A stretch of DNA of 64,000 nt from Tabrizicola piscis (lineage in GTDB: Bacteria > Pseudomonadota > Alphaproteobacteria > Rhodobacterales > Rhodobacteraceae). The stretch is from assembly GCF_003940805.1 (NCBI RefSeq), contig NZ_CP034328.1, positions 2,214,001 to 2,278,000 on the forward strand. The letters run 5' to 3'. Below, one piece after another: positions 55,960 to 64,000 of the stretch (position 1 is the first letter of the stretch; every line of letters begins with the position of its first letter). A program made the translations under genes and the position numbers. Under the pieces are notes generated by a model, which was given only the letters and a program-made list of their open reading frames with translations, made no database searches and was not told the DNA's origin.

Positions 55960-56873
55960 TGCAACTGGGTATTCTGACCGCACCGTTTGCCGACACTCCG
56001 CTTGAAGGCGTTGCCGATTACGCGGCAAGCGCCGGGTTTCATGCGTTGGAGATCGCCTGCTGGCCTGCTGCCGGGGGCGAAAAGCGCCGCTATGCCGGCA
56101 CCGCCCACCTGCCGATCGAAGACATGACCCCCGCGCGCGGCGGTGAGATCATGGGGATGCTTGCGGCAAAGGGGCTTACCGTGTCGGGCCTAGGCTACTA
56201 TCCCAACCCCCTGCACGCCGATGCTGCCCACCGCGAGGCGGTGATCGCCCACCTGAACCGCGTCATCACGGCAGCCGGGATGATGGGCGTCAAGGTCGTC
56301 AACACATTCCTCGGCGGCGACCGGACCCTGACGGTTGACCAGAACTGGACCCGAGCCACGGAAATCTTTGCCCCCATCGTCGCCCATGCGCAGGCCAATG
56401 GTGTGACGCTGGCGTTTGAAAACTGCCCGATGATCTTTTCGCATGATGAATGGCCGGGCGGGCATAACATCGCCTATTCGCCGATCGTCTGGCGCCGGAT
56501 CTTCGAAACCTGGGGCGACGCGGTCGGCATGAACTATGACCCGTCCCACCTTGTCTGGCAGATGATCGACGCCGCCCGGTTCGTGCGCGAATTCGGCCCC
56601 CGCATGGTGCATGTCCACGCCAAGGACCTGATGATCGACCGGGACGGCCTTTATGACCACGGCATCCTGTCGGCCGGGATGGGCTGGCAGGTGCCAAGGA
56701 TGCCGGGTCTGGGTGAGGTGGATTGGCCAGGCTTCTTCGCGGGCCTCTACCGCGCCGGATACGATGGGCCGGTCATCATCGAACACGAAGACCGGGATTT
56801 CGAAGGCAGCGACGACAAGGTCAAGCGCGGCTTTGCACTGGCGCGCGATATCCTTTCGCCCTTCATCAAATGA
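55959..56873 (+). CDS. Sugar phosphate isomerase/epimerase (TIM barrel)
   Basis: The 304-residue xylose-isomerase-like TIM-barrel protein shows the likely metal ligands Glu in LAFENCPM, Asp/His in NYDPSHLVWQMID, HVHAKD and the final Glu in VIIEHEDRDF. It closes an eight-gene, tightly overlapping operon that starts at the MocD-like gene. A 3-keto sugar or inosose isomerase/hydrolase role is plausible given Gfo/Idh pairing. Substrate is unknown. Confidence 0.84.
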   Translation: MQLGILTAPFADTPLEGVADYAASAGFHALEIACWPAAGGEKRRYAGTAHLPIEDMTPARGGEIMGMLAAKGLTVSGLGYYPNPLHADAAHREAVIAHLNRVITAAGMMGVKVVNTFLGGDRTLTVDQNWTRATEIFAPIVAHAQANGVTLAFENCPMIFSHDEWPGGHNIAYSPIVWRRIFETWGDAVGMNYDPSHLVWQMIDAARFVREFGPRMVHVHAKDLMIDRDGLYDHGILSAGMGWQVPRMPGLGEVDWPGFFAGLYRAGYDGPVIIEHEDRDFEGSDDKVKRGFALARDILSPFIK

Positions 56874-56908
56874 TCCCGTACCGCGCCAGCACGCCTTGGA
56901 CGCGCGCC

Positions 56909-57913
56909 TCAGGCGCGGGTGGTGCTGTCGCGGATCACCAGCTCGTAGGGCAGCTGTACCGAGGCTGGGGCCGCGCCACCGATGATCTCCAGCAACAGCC
57001 GCATGGCGGTGGCCCCCATCTCGGCGCGGGGCTGGCGGATTGTGGTCAGCGCCGGAATGCAGGATTGGGCAAAGTGGATGTCGTCGAAGCCGACGACCGA
57101 CACATCGCGCGGCACCCGGACCCCTGCCGCATAGGCGGACGCCAGAAACCCCATCGCCATCTCGTCATTGGCAAAGAACAGCGCGCTGGGGTGTGGATCG
57201 AGCGCCTGAAACCGCTCGAACGCCGCGCGCCCGCTGGCAAGGCCGAAGTCGCCCGGGAATTCCAGCCCCGGGTCCAGTGTCAGCCCCGCCTCGCGCAGCG
57301 CACGGCGATAACCGCGCAGGCGCTGTTCGGTCAGTACGTTGCTTACCGGCCCGGCGACATGGGCAATCCGGCGATGTCCCTGGGCGATCAGATGGCCCAC
57401 CGCCGCTGCCGCCGCCGCCTCGTTGTTGATGGACACGGTGACCGGCCCGCTGTCCGGCCCCACCTCGGAAATTGTCACGATGGGCGGCAGACCCACAGCG
57501 TTGCGCGTGGGAATGTCGAACCACGCCGCCTGTGGATCGGCCAGCAGCAACGCCCCATCGGCCCGCCCGTTCAGCAGATAGCGCACATAGGCATCCTCGC
57601 GCGCCTTGATGCGCCCGGTATCGCCGATCAGCATGGTCAGCCCGGCGGCCGAAGCTTCGGCCTCGATCCCGCCCAGAATCTCAGAGAAGAACGTGTTCCC
57701 GATGTCCGGCACCACGACCAGCACGGTATTGGACCGGCGCTGCCGCAGGGACTGCGCCGCCGCGTTCAGGTTGTACCCGGTCTGCCGCACCGCGCTCAGC
57801 ACCCGCTCGCGCGTTTTGACGGCCACGACGTCCGGCATGTGCAGGCAGCGGCTGACCGTAGCGATCGAAACGCCGGCGATCCGGGCAACATCCTCGATGG
57901 TCGGGCGGCTCAT
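56909..57913 (-). CDS. LacI family transcriptional regulator (ABC-importer-linked)
   Basis: The 334-residue repressor has the LacI helix-turn-helix ([47 protein letters not shown]) and hinge [15 protein letters not shown]. The ligand domain ends in [27 protein letters not shown]. It is divergent from the ABC importer operon. A perfect palindrome TGTAAAGCTTTACA lies 56 bases from its start and is the likely operator for both transcripts. Confidence 0.9.
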   Translation of the reverse strand: MSRPTIEDVARIAGVSIATVSRCLHMPDVVAVKTRERVLSAVRQTGYNLNAAAQSLRQRRSNTVLVVVPDIGNTFFSEILGGIEAEASAAGLTMLIGDTGRIKAREDAYVRYLLNGRADGALLLADPQAAWFDIPTRNAVGLPPIVTISEVGPDSGPVTVSINNEAAAAAAVGHLIAQGHRRIAHVAGPVSNVLTEQRLRGYRRALREAGLTLDPGLEFPGDFGLASGRAAFERFQALDPHPSALFFANDEMAMGFLASAYAAGVRVPRDVSVVGFDDIHFAQSCIPALTTIRQPRAEMGATAMRLLLEIIGGAAPASVQLPYELVIRDSTTRA

Positions 57914-57969
57914 GTCGGCTGGGTTCCTTGGTGGCAGATCGGGTGTATAGTTTCCCTCTCACCTGCCCG

Positions 57970-57983
57970 TGTAAAGCTTTACA
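57970..57983. promoter_or_regulatory. LacI-type operator for the ABC importer operon
   Basis: TGTAAAGCTTTACA is a perfect 14-base palindrome in the divergent lacI/importer gap. It is unlike the TTGCAA operators of the iol genes, so the two LacI proteins should have separate regulons. A further TTACAT half-word lies at 58000. Confidence 0.65.
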
Positions 57984-58108
57984 TATTCGATGAAAAGGAT
58001 TACATCAAAGAAAAAGCGCCTCGCCAACGGTGAAAGCGCAGAAGGCCGCCCGTGGCGAAGCGGGCGCAGGATGACGTGAACGACTGCAAACGATCTGGGA
58101 GGATCACC

Positions 58109-59125
58109 ATGAAAAGACTGTTGCTTGGAACCGCCATGGCCATGGGCTTTGCCGGGATGGCCGCCGCCGAAGGTTACAAGATCGGCATCTCGAACACCGT
58201 GCAGGGCAATGGCTGGCGCGAGCAGATGGTCTGCGCCATGAAGGCCGAAGCCCTTGCCTCCGGCAAGGTCGAAAGCCTGAACATCGCCCACCGCAACACT
58301 GACGCGGCTGGCCAGCTGGAAGACATCCGCAACCTGATCCAGGCCGGTGTGCAAGCCATCGTGGTGAACCCGTCGAACAGCGAAGGGATCAACTCGGCGA
58401 TCAAGGAAGCCACGGATGCGGGCATCGTTGTCGTTGCCGTTGACCAGGCCGTGACGGAACCTTCGGCCTACATCCTGTCGAACAACCAGGAGCAATATGC
58501 CTACCTTGGCGCCAAGTGGCTGTTTGAAACCATGGGTGGCGAAGGCGCCGTCGTCTACATGCGCGGTGCCGCTGGTGCTGGCGCGGACAATGACCGCGAC
58601 GTGGGCTTCAAGCGCGCGATGGCCGAATTCCCGAACATCACCATCGCTCAGGAAGTCTTCACCGGCTGGCAGCAAGACCAGGGCAAGCAGCAGATCAATG
58701 ACATCATCGCCGCCGGCGTGCCGTTCCAGGGCGTGTGGACCAGCGGGATCGACAACGTGATCGTGGATGCCTTTGTCGAATCCGGCGCGCCGCTGGTGCC
58801 GATCGTGGGTGCCGACAACGCGGGCTTTGTCGGCCAGCTGTCGTCGGTCGAAGGTCTGCAAGGTGCTGCCGTCACCAACCCCGGGTCGGTTGGCGGCGCT
58901 GGCGTGGCGCTGGCGATCCAGATCCTTGACGGGCAGATGCCGGCCGAGAAAACCGTGCTCGTCGACCCCGCGCTTTGGGAGAACGTGACCGAAGAAGGCA
59001 AGGCGAACCTCGCCGCAGCCGCAAACCCGAACCTGTCGCCGGAATGGCCGGTTTCGGTGTCGATTGACGGCTGGACCACCTACACGATGGATCAGATCAT
59101 CGCCTGCAAAGGCCCGGGCGAGTGA
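58109..59125 (+). CDS. Sugar ABC transporter substrate-binding protein
   Basis: The 338-residue periplasmic protein begins with a signal peptide (about 1-20, MKRLLLGTAMAMGFAGMAAA). It has a type I periplasmic-binding fold (YKIGISNTVQGNGWREQMVCAMKAEA, IVVNPSNSEGINSAIKEATDAGI, GIDNVIVDAF). It belongs to the ribose/inositol-type binding proteins (MocB-like). GGGAGGA lies eight bases before the ATG; a longer in-frame start is unlikely. The ligand is likely a sugar or cyclitol. Confidence 0.9.
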   Translation: MKRLLLGTAMAMGFAGMAAAEGYKIGISNTVQGNGWREQMVCAMKAEALASGKVESLNIAHRNTDAAGQLEDIRNLIQAGVQAIVVNPSNSEGINSAIKEATDAGIVVVAVDQAVTEPSAYILSNNQEQYAYLGAKWLFETMGGEGAVVYMRGAAGAGADNDRDVGFKRAMAEFPNITIAQEVFTGWQQDQGKQQINDIIAAGVPFQGVWTSGIDNVIVDAFVESGAPLVPIVGADNAGFVGQLSSVEGLQGAAVTNPGSVGGAGVALAIQILDGQMPAEKTVLVDPALWENVTEEGKANLAAAANPNLSPEWPVSVSIDGWTTYTMDQIIACKGPGE

Positions 59126-59146
59126 TCCTGCCCACCTGACCCAGAC

Positions 59147-59176
59147 GGCCCCCGGACAAGCTTCGGGGGCCATTTT
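59147..59176 (+). terminator. Hairpin between binding protein and ATPase genes
   Basis: Perfect arms GGCCCCCG (59147-59154) and CGGGGGCC (59164-59171) are followed by ATTTT. This is a partial terminator or 3' stabiliser. It would give the binding protein more transcript than the ATPase and permease genes, a common pattern in ABC importers. Confidence 0.65.
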
Positions 59177-59195
59177 CGCACAGGAAAGCCTTGCC

Positions 59196-60710
59196 ATGAC
59201 CCCAGCCCCCGCGTCCCCTGCGGCCATGCTTGATGCGCGCGGCGTCGCCAAGAATTTTGGCGCGGTGGTTGCGCTGCGCGATGCCTCGCTTCTGGTGGCA
59301 CCCGGGCAGATCGTGGCGCTGATGGGGGCCAATGGCGCGGGAAAATCCACCTTCGTGAAGATCCTGACCGGAGCGTTGAAGCCAGACGCGGGCCAGGTCC
59401 GCATCCGGGGGCAGGATAGCACCGTCGCCTCGCCAGCCGGGGCGCGGCGGTCTGGCCTTGTGCCGGTCTATCAGGAACCGTCACTGATCCCCGATCTGTC
59501 GGTGGCTGACAATCTGCGGCTGGGCGACACCCCTGTTGACCGCTTTCGCCATTGGGTGTCCGAACTTGGCCTGCCAGACTTGCGCCAGGATGCGATGATC
59601 CGGTCCTTGCCGCTTGCCGCGTTGCGGATCGTTGACCTTGCCCGCGCGCTGGCCGTTGAACCGGACGTTCTGCTGCTTGACGAGATGACTGCCGCCCTGC
59701 CGACCAATCTGGTCGACCGTGTGCTTTCGGTCGTGCGGGCGCAGGCTAATGCCGGGCGGTCGGTCATCTACATTTCCCACCGCTTTACCGAAATTGCCGC
59801 GATCTGCGACCGCGCCACCGTCTTGCGCGACGGGCTGACCGTGGGCGATCTTGCCATCGAGCCCGGGATCGAGGACCGGATTGTCGAGATGATGCTGGGC
59901 GCGGGTGTGGCTGCGGCTGCAGCAACGCGGAACGCTTCACGGTCATCTTCGCAGGGCACCCCGCGCCTGAAGGTGCGTGGCCTTGCCACCGGCACGCGGT
60001 TGACAAATGTCTCGCTTGATCTGCGGCCGGGAGAGGTGCTGGGCGTCGTCGCACTGGAAGGACAGGGGCAGGACGAACTGTTTGACGTCCTTGCCGGGAA
60101 CCGCCGCGCCACGGCCGGCACGGTCGAGGTGGATGGCAAGCCGATGACCTTTGCCCACCCCGCCGATGCCATTGCTGCGGGGCTGACCCTTGTGCCGGGT
60201 GACCGGGCGCATGCGCTTTTGATGCAGCGGTCGGTGCGGGAAAACATAGCACTTCCGCTTCTTGCCCGGTTTGCCAATTGGGGCGGTATCTCGATGCGGG
60301 AGGAGCAGACCCGCGTGGGGGCCGCCATCGAGCGGCTGCAGATCGACACCCGCGCGCAGGGTGAGGTGCGGCGGCTGTCCGGCGGCAACCAGCAAAAGGT
60401 GACCATTGCGCGCTGGATTGCAAAAGGGGTGCAGACGCTGCTGCTGTTTGACCCTACCCGGGGCATCGACATCCGCACCAAGCGGCAGATCTATGCGCTG
60501 GTCCGCGATCTGGCGGATCAGGGGGCTGCGGTGCTGTACTATACCTCGGAACTCGCCGAGGTTCGGCTGGCCTGTGACCGGGCGGTGGTGATCTTCAATG
60601 GTCGGGTGGTCGATGTGATGGACGCCGCCGATGCCGATGAGCCGACGTTGATGCGCGCGGCCTATGGCCTGACCGAAAAGACGCCAGAAGCAGCGGGGGC
60701 CGTCGCATGA
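59196..60710 (+). CDS. Sugar ABC transporter ATP-binding protein (two NBDs)
   Basis: The 504-residue protein is a tandem RbsA-type ATPase. NBD1 has Walker A GANGAGKS and Walker B VLLLDEMTAALP but no clear LSGGQ (SLPLAALRIV instead). NBD2 has a degenerate Walker A (ALEGQGQDELF), an intact LSGGNQQK and a Walker B reading LLLFDPTRGID, where the usual catalytic Glu is missing. Such asymmetry is common in this carbohydrate subfamily, so one productive ATP site is expected. The ATG overlaps nothing upstream; the stop overlaps permease 1. Confidence 0.9.
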   Translation: MTPAPASPAAMLDARGVAKNFGAVVALRDASLLVAPGQIVALMGANGAGKSTFVKILTGALKPDAGQVRIRGQDSTVASPAGARRSGLVPVYQEPSLIPDLSVADNLRLGDTPVDRFRHWVSELGLPDLRQDAMIRSLPLAALRIVDLARALAVEPDVLLLDEMTAALPTNLVDRVLSVVRAQANAGRSVIYISHRFTEIAAICDRATVLRDGLTVGDLAIEPGIEDRIVEMMLGAGVAAAAATRNASRSSSQGTPRLKVRGLATGTRLTNVSLDLRPGEVLGVVALEGQGQDELFDVLAGNRRATAGTVEVDGKPMTFAHPADAIAAGLTLVPGDRAHALLMQRSVRENIALPLLARFANWGGISMREEQTRVGAAIERLQIDTRAQGEVRRLSGGNQQKVTIARWIAKGVQTLLLFDPTRGIDIRTKRQIYALVRDLADQGAAVLYYTSELAEVRLACDRAVVIFNGRVVDVMDAADADEPTLMRAAYGLTEKTPEAAGAVA

Positions 60711-61692
60711 CGCGGGTGATTGCGGCAAATGCCTGGACCGCCGGACTGGCGGGGTTGCTGGTGATCCTGTTGCTGGTCACCAAGGTGATCCAGCCGGATT
60801 TCGGGGCTTCCGGACTGGACAATCTGGCGCGCTCGGCCTTGCCCTTTGCGCTGGCGACGGTTGGCATGGCGGTTGTGGTCATCGCGGGTGGGATTGACCT
60901 CTCGATTGCTGCGATGATGGCTGTCGCCAGTGTTACGGCGGCCGTGCTGATGGATGGGGCGGGAGCCGACCCTGACGCGGGGCAGGCGGTCCTTGCCGTT
61001 GTTGCCGTGCTAGCGGTTGGGCTTGCGATGGGCGCGCTGAATGGGGCGTTGATCGTGGTGACACGGGTCCCTGACATCGTGGTCACGCTGGCCATGCTGT
61101 TCGTCTGGCAAGGTGTGGCCCTGTTGATCCTGAACGCGCCGGGTGGCGGGGCGTCCCCATGGCTGCGGGCGCTGATCGTGGGCGGCGTCACGCTACCCGG
61201 AGTACCTGCGGGCCTGACCGAGTGGATGCCGCGCGGCTTCGTGTTTCTGGCTGTGGTGGTGGCGGCGATCTGGTGGCCAATCCGGCGCAGCAAGCTGGGC
61301 CTGATGTTCTACGCCGTCGGGTCCGACCCGCAGGCGGCCTACCGGTCGGGCGTTCCTGTCGGCCCGGTGCGGATCGCGGCTTACGCGGTTTGCGGGCTGT
61401 TCGCAGCCCTTGGCGGGTTGGCGGTGACCATGGCCACCGGCATTGGTGAGCCGATCCCGGGGCCGTACCTTCTGGCTTCGGTTGCGGCGGTTGTCCTTGG
61501 GGTGTCGTGCTTGGTGGCGGGCGCGGCACGATCCTTGGCCCGATCCTGGCCGTGCTGGTTCTGCGGCTGGTGCGGATGGACCTGACCCTGCTGTCGGTCG
61601 ACCCCAACGTGGCCGCCATTGTCGAGGGCACAATCATGGTCGTCGTCGTGATGTTCGGGGCGGTGCTGGCAACGCGGGGGCGCAGGGCATGA
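60707..61692 (+). pseudogene. Sugar ABC transporter permease 1, frameshifted
   Basis: This is a membrane permease of the RbsC/XylH type (ALPFALATVGMAVVVIAGGIDLSIAAMMAVAS and the GGLAVTMATGIGEPIPGPYLLASVAAVVLG end). The frame breaks at four G (61499-61502). One added G restores VVLGGVVLGGGRGTILGPILAVLVLRLVRMD and runs to 61692. There the restored stop overlaps the ATG of permease 2 by four bases, as expected for the operon. As written the protein ends early at 61585 and loses its last helices. A sequencing slip is likely. Confidence 0.82.
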
Positions 61693-62666
61693 CGACGACC
61701 ACAACCAACACCCCCGTTCTGGCCCGGCTTGGGCGGCTGATGGTAGACACGCCGCTGATCCCGCTGACGCTGATCCTGCTGGCGCTGATCGCGGTGCTGG
61801 CCATCCTCAATCCCGCGATCCTGAGCATGTTCTGGGTCGGCAACACGCTGAAGATCGCAATTCCGCTGGCGATGCTGGCGGCGTGCCAGACCCTGACGAT
61901 GCTGACCGGCGGCATCGACCTGTCGGTCGGCACCGCCGCCACAATCGCGGCCTATGTCACGGCCACCGCAACCCCCCTGATCGGCGCACCCAGTGCAATC
62001 GGCATCGCCATGGCCTGCGCGCTGGCCATTGGTGTGGTCAACGGCATCGGTATCGCCTTTGCCCGGGTGCATCCCCTGATCATGACGCTGGGCACCGGGC
62101 TGATCGCGACCGGTTGCTTGCTGGTCTATCAACGGTCGGTCATCTCGACCGGGACGATCTACCCCGAGGTGCTGGTCTGGCTTGGCACGGGCCGGACCTG
62201 GGGTCTTCCGAACGGCCTGTTTCTGTTCATCCCCTTTGCCGTGTTGATCCTTTGGGTTCAGCGCCGCACCGGCTTTGGCCGCCTGCTCTACGCCATCGGA
62301 TCGAACGAGGCGGCGGCGCGTCTGTCGGGGGTGCGGGTCTGGCAAGTGCATCTGGCGCTGTATTCGCTGTCGGGGATCATCGCGGGGCTGAGCGGGCTTT
62401 TGTATCTGGGCATGGTCAAGACCGCCTCGCTGTCACTCGCGCTGCCGCTGGACCTGCCCTCGGTCGCGGCGGCGGTCATTGGCGGCACGTCGATCTTTGG
62501 CGGGCGCGGCGGCTATGGCGGCACGATCCTTGGGGCGCTGATCCTGACCGTGCTGGCTACCATGTTGACGCTGCTGCAAATGCCCGAGGGCGGGCGGCGC
62601 ATCCTGTATGGCGCGATCATTCTGGCCGTCACGGCGCTTTACATCCGCCTGACCGACCGCAGTTAA
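61689..62666 (+). CDS. Sugar ABC transporter permease 2
   Basis: The 325-residue permease has about nine or ten membrane helices and the motif LAACQTLTMLTGGIDLSVGTAATIAAY, typical of RbsC-family permeases. The C-terminal GLLYLGMVKTASLSLALPLDLPSVAAAVIGGTSIFGGRGGYGGTILGALIL also fits. Two permeases with one double ATPase and one binding protein match the YtfQRT-YjfF-type arrangement. The start overlaps permease 1 by four bases. Confidence 0.9.
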   Translation: MTTTTTNTPVLARLGRLMVDTPLIPLTLILLALIAVLAILNPAILSMFWVGNTLKIAIPLAMLAACQTLTMLTGGIDLSVGTAATIAAYVTATATPLIGAPSAIGIAMACALAIGVVNGIGIAFARVHPLIMTLGTGLIATGCLLVYQRSVISTGTIYPEVLVWLGTGRTWGLPNGLFLFIPFAVLILWVQRRTGFGRLLYAIGSNEAAARLSGVRVWQVHLALYSLSGIIAGLSGLLYLGMVKTASLSLALPLDLPSVAAAVIGGTSIFGGRGGYGGTILGALILTVLATMLTLLQMPEGGRRILYGAIILAVTALYIRLTDRS

Positions 62667-62676
62667 GGGGGAAGAC

Positions 62677-63750
62677 ATGGCCAAGTTCCGCGTTGTCGGC
62701 ATCAGTTTTGACCACATGCATATGGGCGACCTTCTGCGCCTTGTGCATGACCACCCCGACGCCGAGATTGCGGGCATATTCGACCCCGACCGCAGCACGA
62801 TGGACCGAGCGGTGGCCGAGTTCGCAATTCCCCAAGATCGCATCTTCACCGACTTCGATGCCTGTATGGCAGTCAAGCCCGACCTTGCCATCCTTTGTGC
62901 CGCCACCGCCGACCATGCCCGCTATACTAAGATGCTGGCCGCGCATGGTGTTCATGTGTTTGTCGAAAAACCCTTCGCCGCCACGGTTGCCGACGCCCGC
63001 GCGATGATTGCGGCCATGCAGCCGACGGGCAAACTGCTGGCCGTCAACTGGCCGCTGCGCTGGGTTCCGTCACATGTCACCGCCAAGCGGCTGATTGATG
63101 AGGGCATGATCGGCGATGTGATCGAGATTCATTCCTATGGGGGCAACCGCGGGCCGCTTTACCACCTTGCCGACAAGGTGGAAGTTACCCGCGAGGAGGT
63201 GGAGCGGCAGAAGCCGACCTCATGGTGGTACAAGCGTGCGTCCGGGGGTGGCAGTCTGCTGGACTACCTTGGCTATGGCGCGACGCTTGGCACCTGGTAC
63301 AGAAACGGCGAAGCCCCGCTGGAGGTGACCTCGGTCATCGACGAAACGCCGGGGATCGAGGTTGATCAGCATTCGATCACCATCTGCCGTTATGCCAGCG
63401 GTCTGTCGAAGATGGAAACCCGCTGGGGCACCTTCAGCGACCCCTGGATGATCCAGCCGCAGCCGAAGTGCGGCTTTGTGTTTGTTGGAACCGAAGGCAC
63501 CATCGCCAGCTGGGATTATGCCGACCACCTGACCGTGCAGACGCGGGCGCAGCCAGAGCCGCACCATATCCCGTCCGACCCTCTGCCCCCGGGCCAGACC
63601 AACGCCATCGAGTACGTCCTTGGCTGCATCTCTCGGGGTGAGGCTTTGACCGGCCCGCTTGACCCCGCCATAAGCCTGATCGGCCAGCGCATCGTGGATA
63701 CCGCCGCGCAATCCGCCCGCGAAAAGCGCACCCTGCCGCTGGTGCCATGA
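62677..63750 (+). CDS. Gfo/Idh/MocA family oxidoreductase (5 of 6)
   Basis: The 357-residue dehydrogenase begins FRVVGISFDHMHMGDLLRLVHDHPDAEIAGIFDPD. Its Rossmann loop (GISFDHMHMG) departs from the usual GxGxxG and carries two histidines. The catalytic motif FVEKPFAATVADARAM is present, with ASGGGSLLDYLGYGATLGTWY later. It follows permease 2 by ten bases with AAGGGGGA upstream, so it probably acts on the imported compound. The atypical loop may alter cofactor use. Confidence 0.83.
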   Translation: MAKFRVVGISFDHMHMGDLLRLVHDHPDAEIAGIFDPDRSTMDRAVAEFAIPQDRIFTDFDACMAVKPDLAILCAATADHARYTKMLAAHGVHVFVEKPFAATVADARAMIAAMQPTGKLLAVNWPLRWVPSHVTAKRLIDEGMIGDVIEIHSYGGNRGPLYHLADKVEVTREEVERQKPTSWWYKRASGGGSLLDYLGYGATLGTWYRNGEAPLEVTSVIDETPGIEVDQHSITICRYASGLSKMETRWGTFSDPWMIQPQPKCGFVFVGTEGTIASWDYADHLTVQTRAQPEPHHIPSDPLPPGQTNAIEYVLGCISRGEALTGPLDPAISLIGQRIVDTAAQSAREKRTLPLVP

Positions 63751-64000
63751 GCGAGCCTGACGCCGACACCTACGCCCTGCGCAGTTCGGCCCTTGCCGAA
63801 GTTGCCGCGCCCGACTTGCCGTGGCAGCCCCCCGGCCCGCGCAGTTATCGCCCGCGCATCGGCCTGATCGGCGCGGGAGGCATCGCCTCGGCCCATCTTG
63901 ACGCCTACCGAACGGCGGGGTGGGAGGTGGCGGCGATCTGCAACCGCAGCTTGCCCCGGGCCGAAGCCCGCGCGGCAGAGTTTGCCCCCAAGGCGCGGGT
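63747..64000 (+). CDS. Gfo/Idh/MocA family oxidoreductase (6 of 6), partial at window end
   Basis: An ATG overlapping the previous stop (ATGA) opens a frame running off the window after 84 codons. After a 38-residue N-terminal extension (YALRSSALAEVAAPDLPWQPP) comes the Rossmann motif RIGLIGAGGIASAHLDAYRTAGWEVAAICNR. The extension is longer than is usual for the family. It is the last visible gene of the ABC importer operon. Confidence 0.8.
   Translation, partial: MSEPDADTYALRSSALAEVAAPDLPWQPPGPRSYRPRIGLIGAGGIASAHLDAYRTAGWEVAAICNRSLPRAEARAAEFAPKAR

Noticed and set aside
60707..61585. Permease 1 ending naturally at 61585
   Set aside because: The final residues in that frame are not permease-like, while another frame continues the family sequence to a stop that overlaps the next start.
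1..64000. tRNA, rRNA, insertion sequences, prophage or CRISPR
   Set aside because: No cloverleaf, rRNA, transposase, integrase, phage structural or Cas sequence could be recognised on either strand.

Overview
The window reads as chromosomal DNA of an alphaproteobacterium of the order Rhodobacterales (Rhodobacteraceae/Paracoccaceae type). The evidence is high GC, the gene order hemJ-rho-mnmE-mnmG-rsmG-parA-parB, the pairing hrcA-grpE divergent from rph-rdgB-hemW, DUF2125 and DUF2157 proteins, and many 1-4 nt start/stop overlaps. There are no RNA genes, insertion sequences or CRISPR arrays that I can see.

Left half (1-33 kb), housekeeping. Bases 1-275 are non-coding with DnaA-box-like words. 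They are followed by hemJ, rho, the tRNA-modification genes mnmE/mnmG, rsmG and the segregation operon parAB. Three parS palindromes (3477, 5382, 8873) sit inside or beside genes flanking parAB, so this is a centromere and lies close to the replication origin. Next come hemW-rdgB-rph (minus), hrcA-grpE (plus), mutS, an aldo/keto reductase, an overlapping hslV-DUF2157-hslU operon and rpsO (all minus). After these are an RTX-like acidic protein, a TetR/glyoxalase divergent pair with a clear operator, and pheS without pheT but coupled to two unknown genes. A frameshifted BaiN-type flavoprotein, an agmatinase-family enzyme, an enoyl-CoA hydratase, a DUF2125 protein, PmbA, a CysQ-like phosphatase and a DEAD-box helicase with a long basic tail complete this half.

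Right half (33-64 kb), a sugar/cyclitol catabolic island. The block iolD-iolC-iolB-iolJ (minus) faces a plus-strand Gfo/Idh-IolE/MocC-Gfo/Idh operon across one shared LacI-type operator. The same operator recurs upstream of the local lacI gene. A GntR gene is divergent from an operon of SsuD-like monooxygenase, aldo/keto reductase, flavin reductase and TRAP transporter (DctQ, DctM, DctP). The three enzymes match the SmoC/SmoB/SmoA set of the sulfo-SMO sulfoquinovose pathway, here joined to a TRAP importer. A second tightly coupled operon holds a MocD-like diiron desaturase/hydroxylase, a MocE-like Rieske ferredoxin, a divergent PanB-like protein, an SDR, an RpiR regulator, another SDR, a Gfo/Idh and a sugar isomerase. 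Its composition suggests oxidative processing, perhaps O-demethylation, of a modified cyclitol or sugar. A second lacI with its own palindromic operator controls a four-gene ABC sugar importer followed by two more Gfo/Idh genes, the last cut by the window end. Six Gfo/Idh/MocA dehydrogenases and four sugar-type regulators lie within 26 kb.

Three genes (BaiN-like, iolJ, ABC permease 1) each carry a frameshift that is repaired by adding one G to a G/C run. This pattern points to homopolymer under-calling in the assembly more than to real gene loss.
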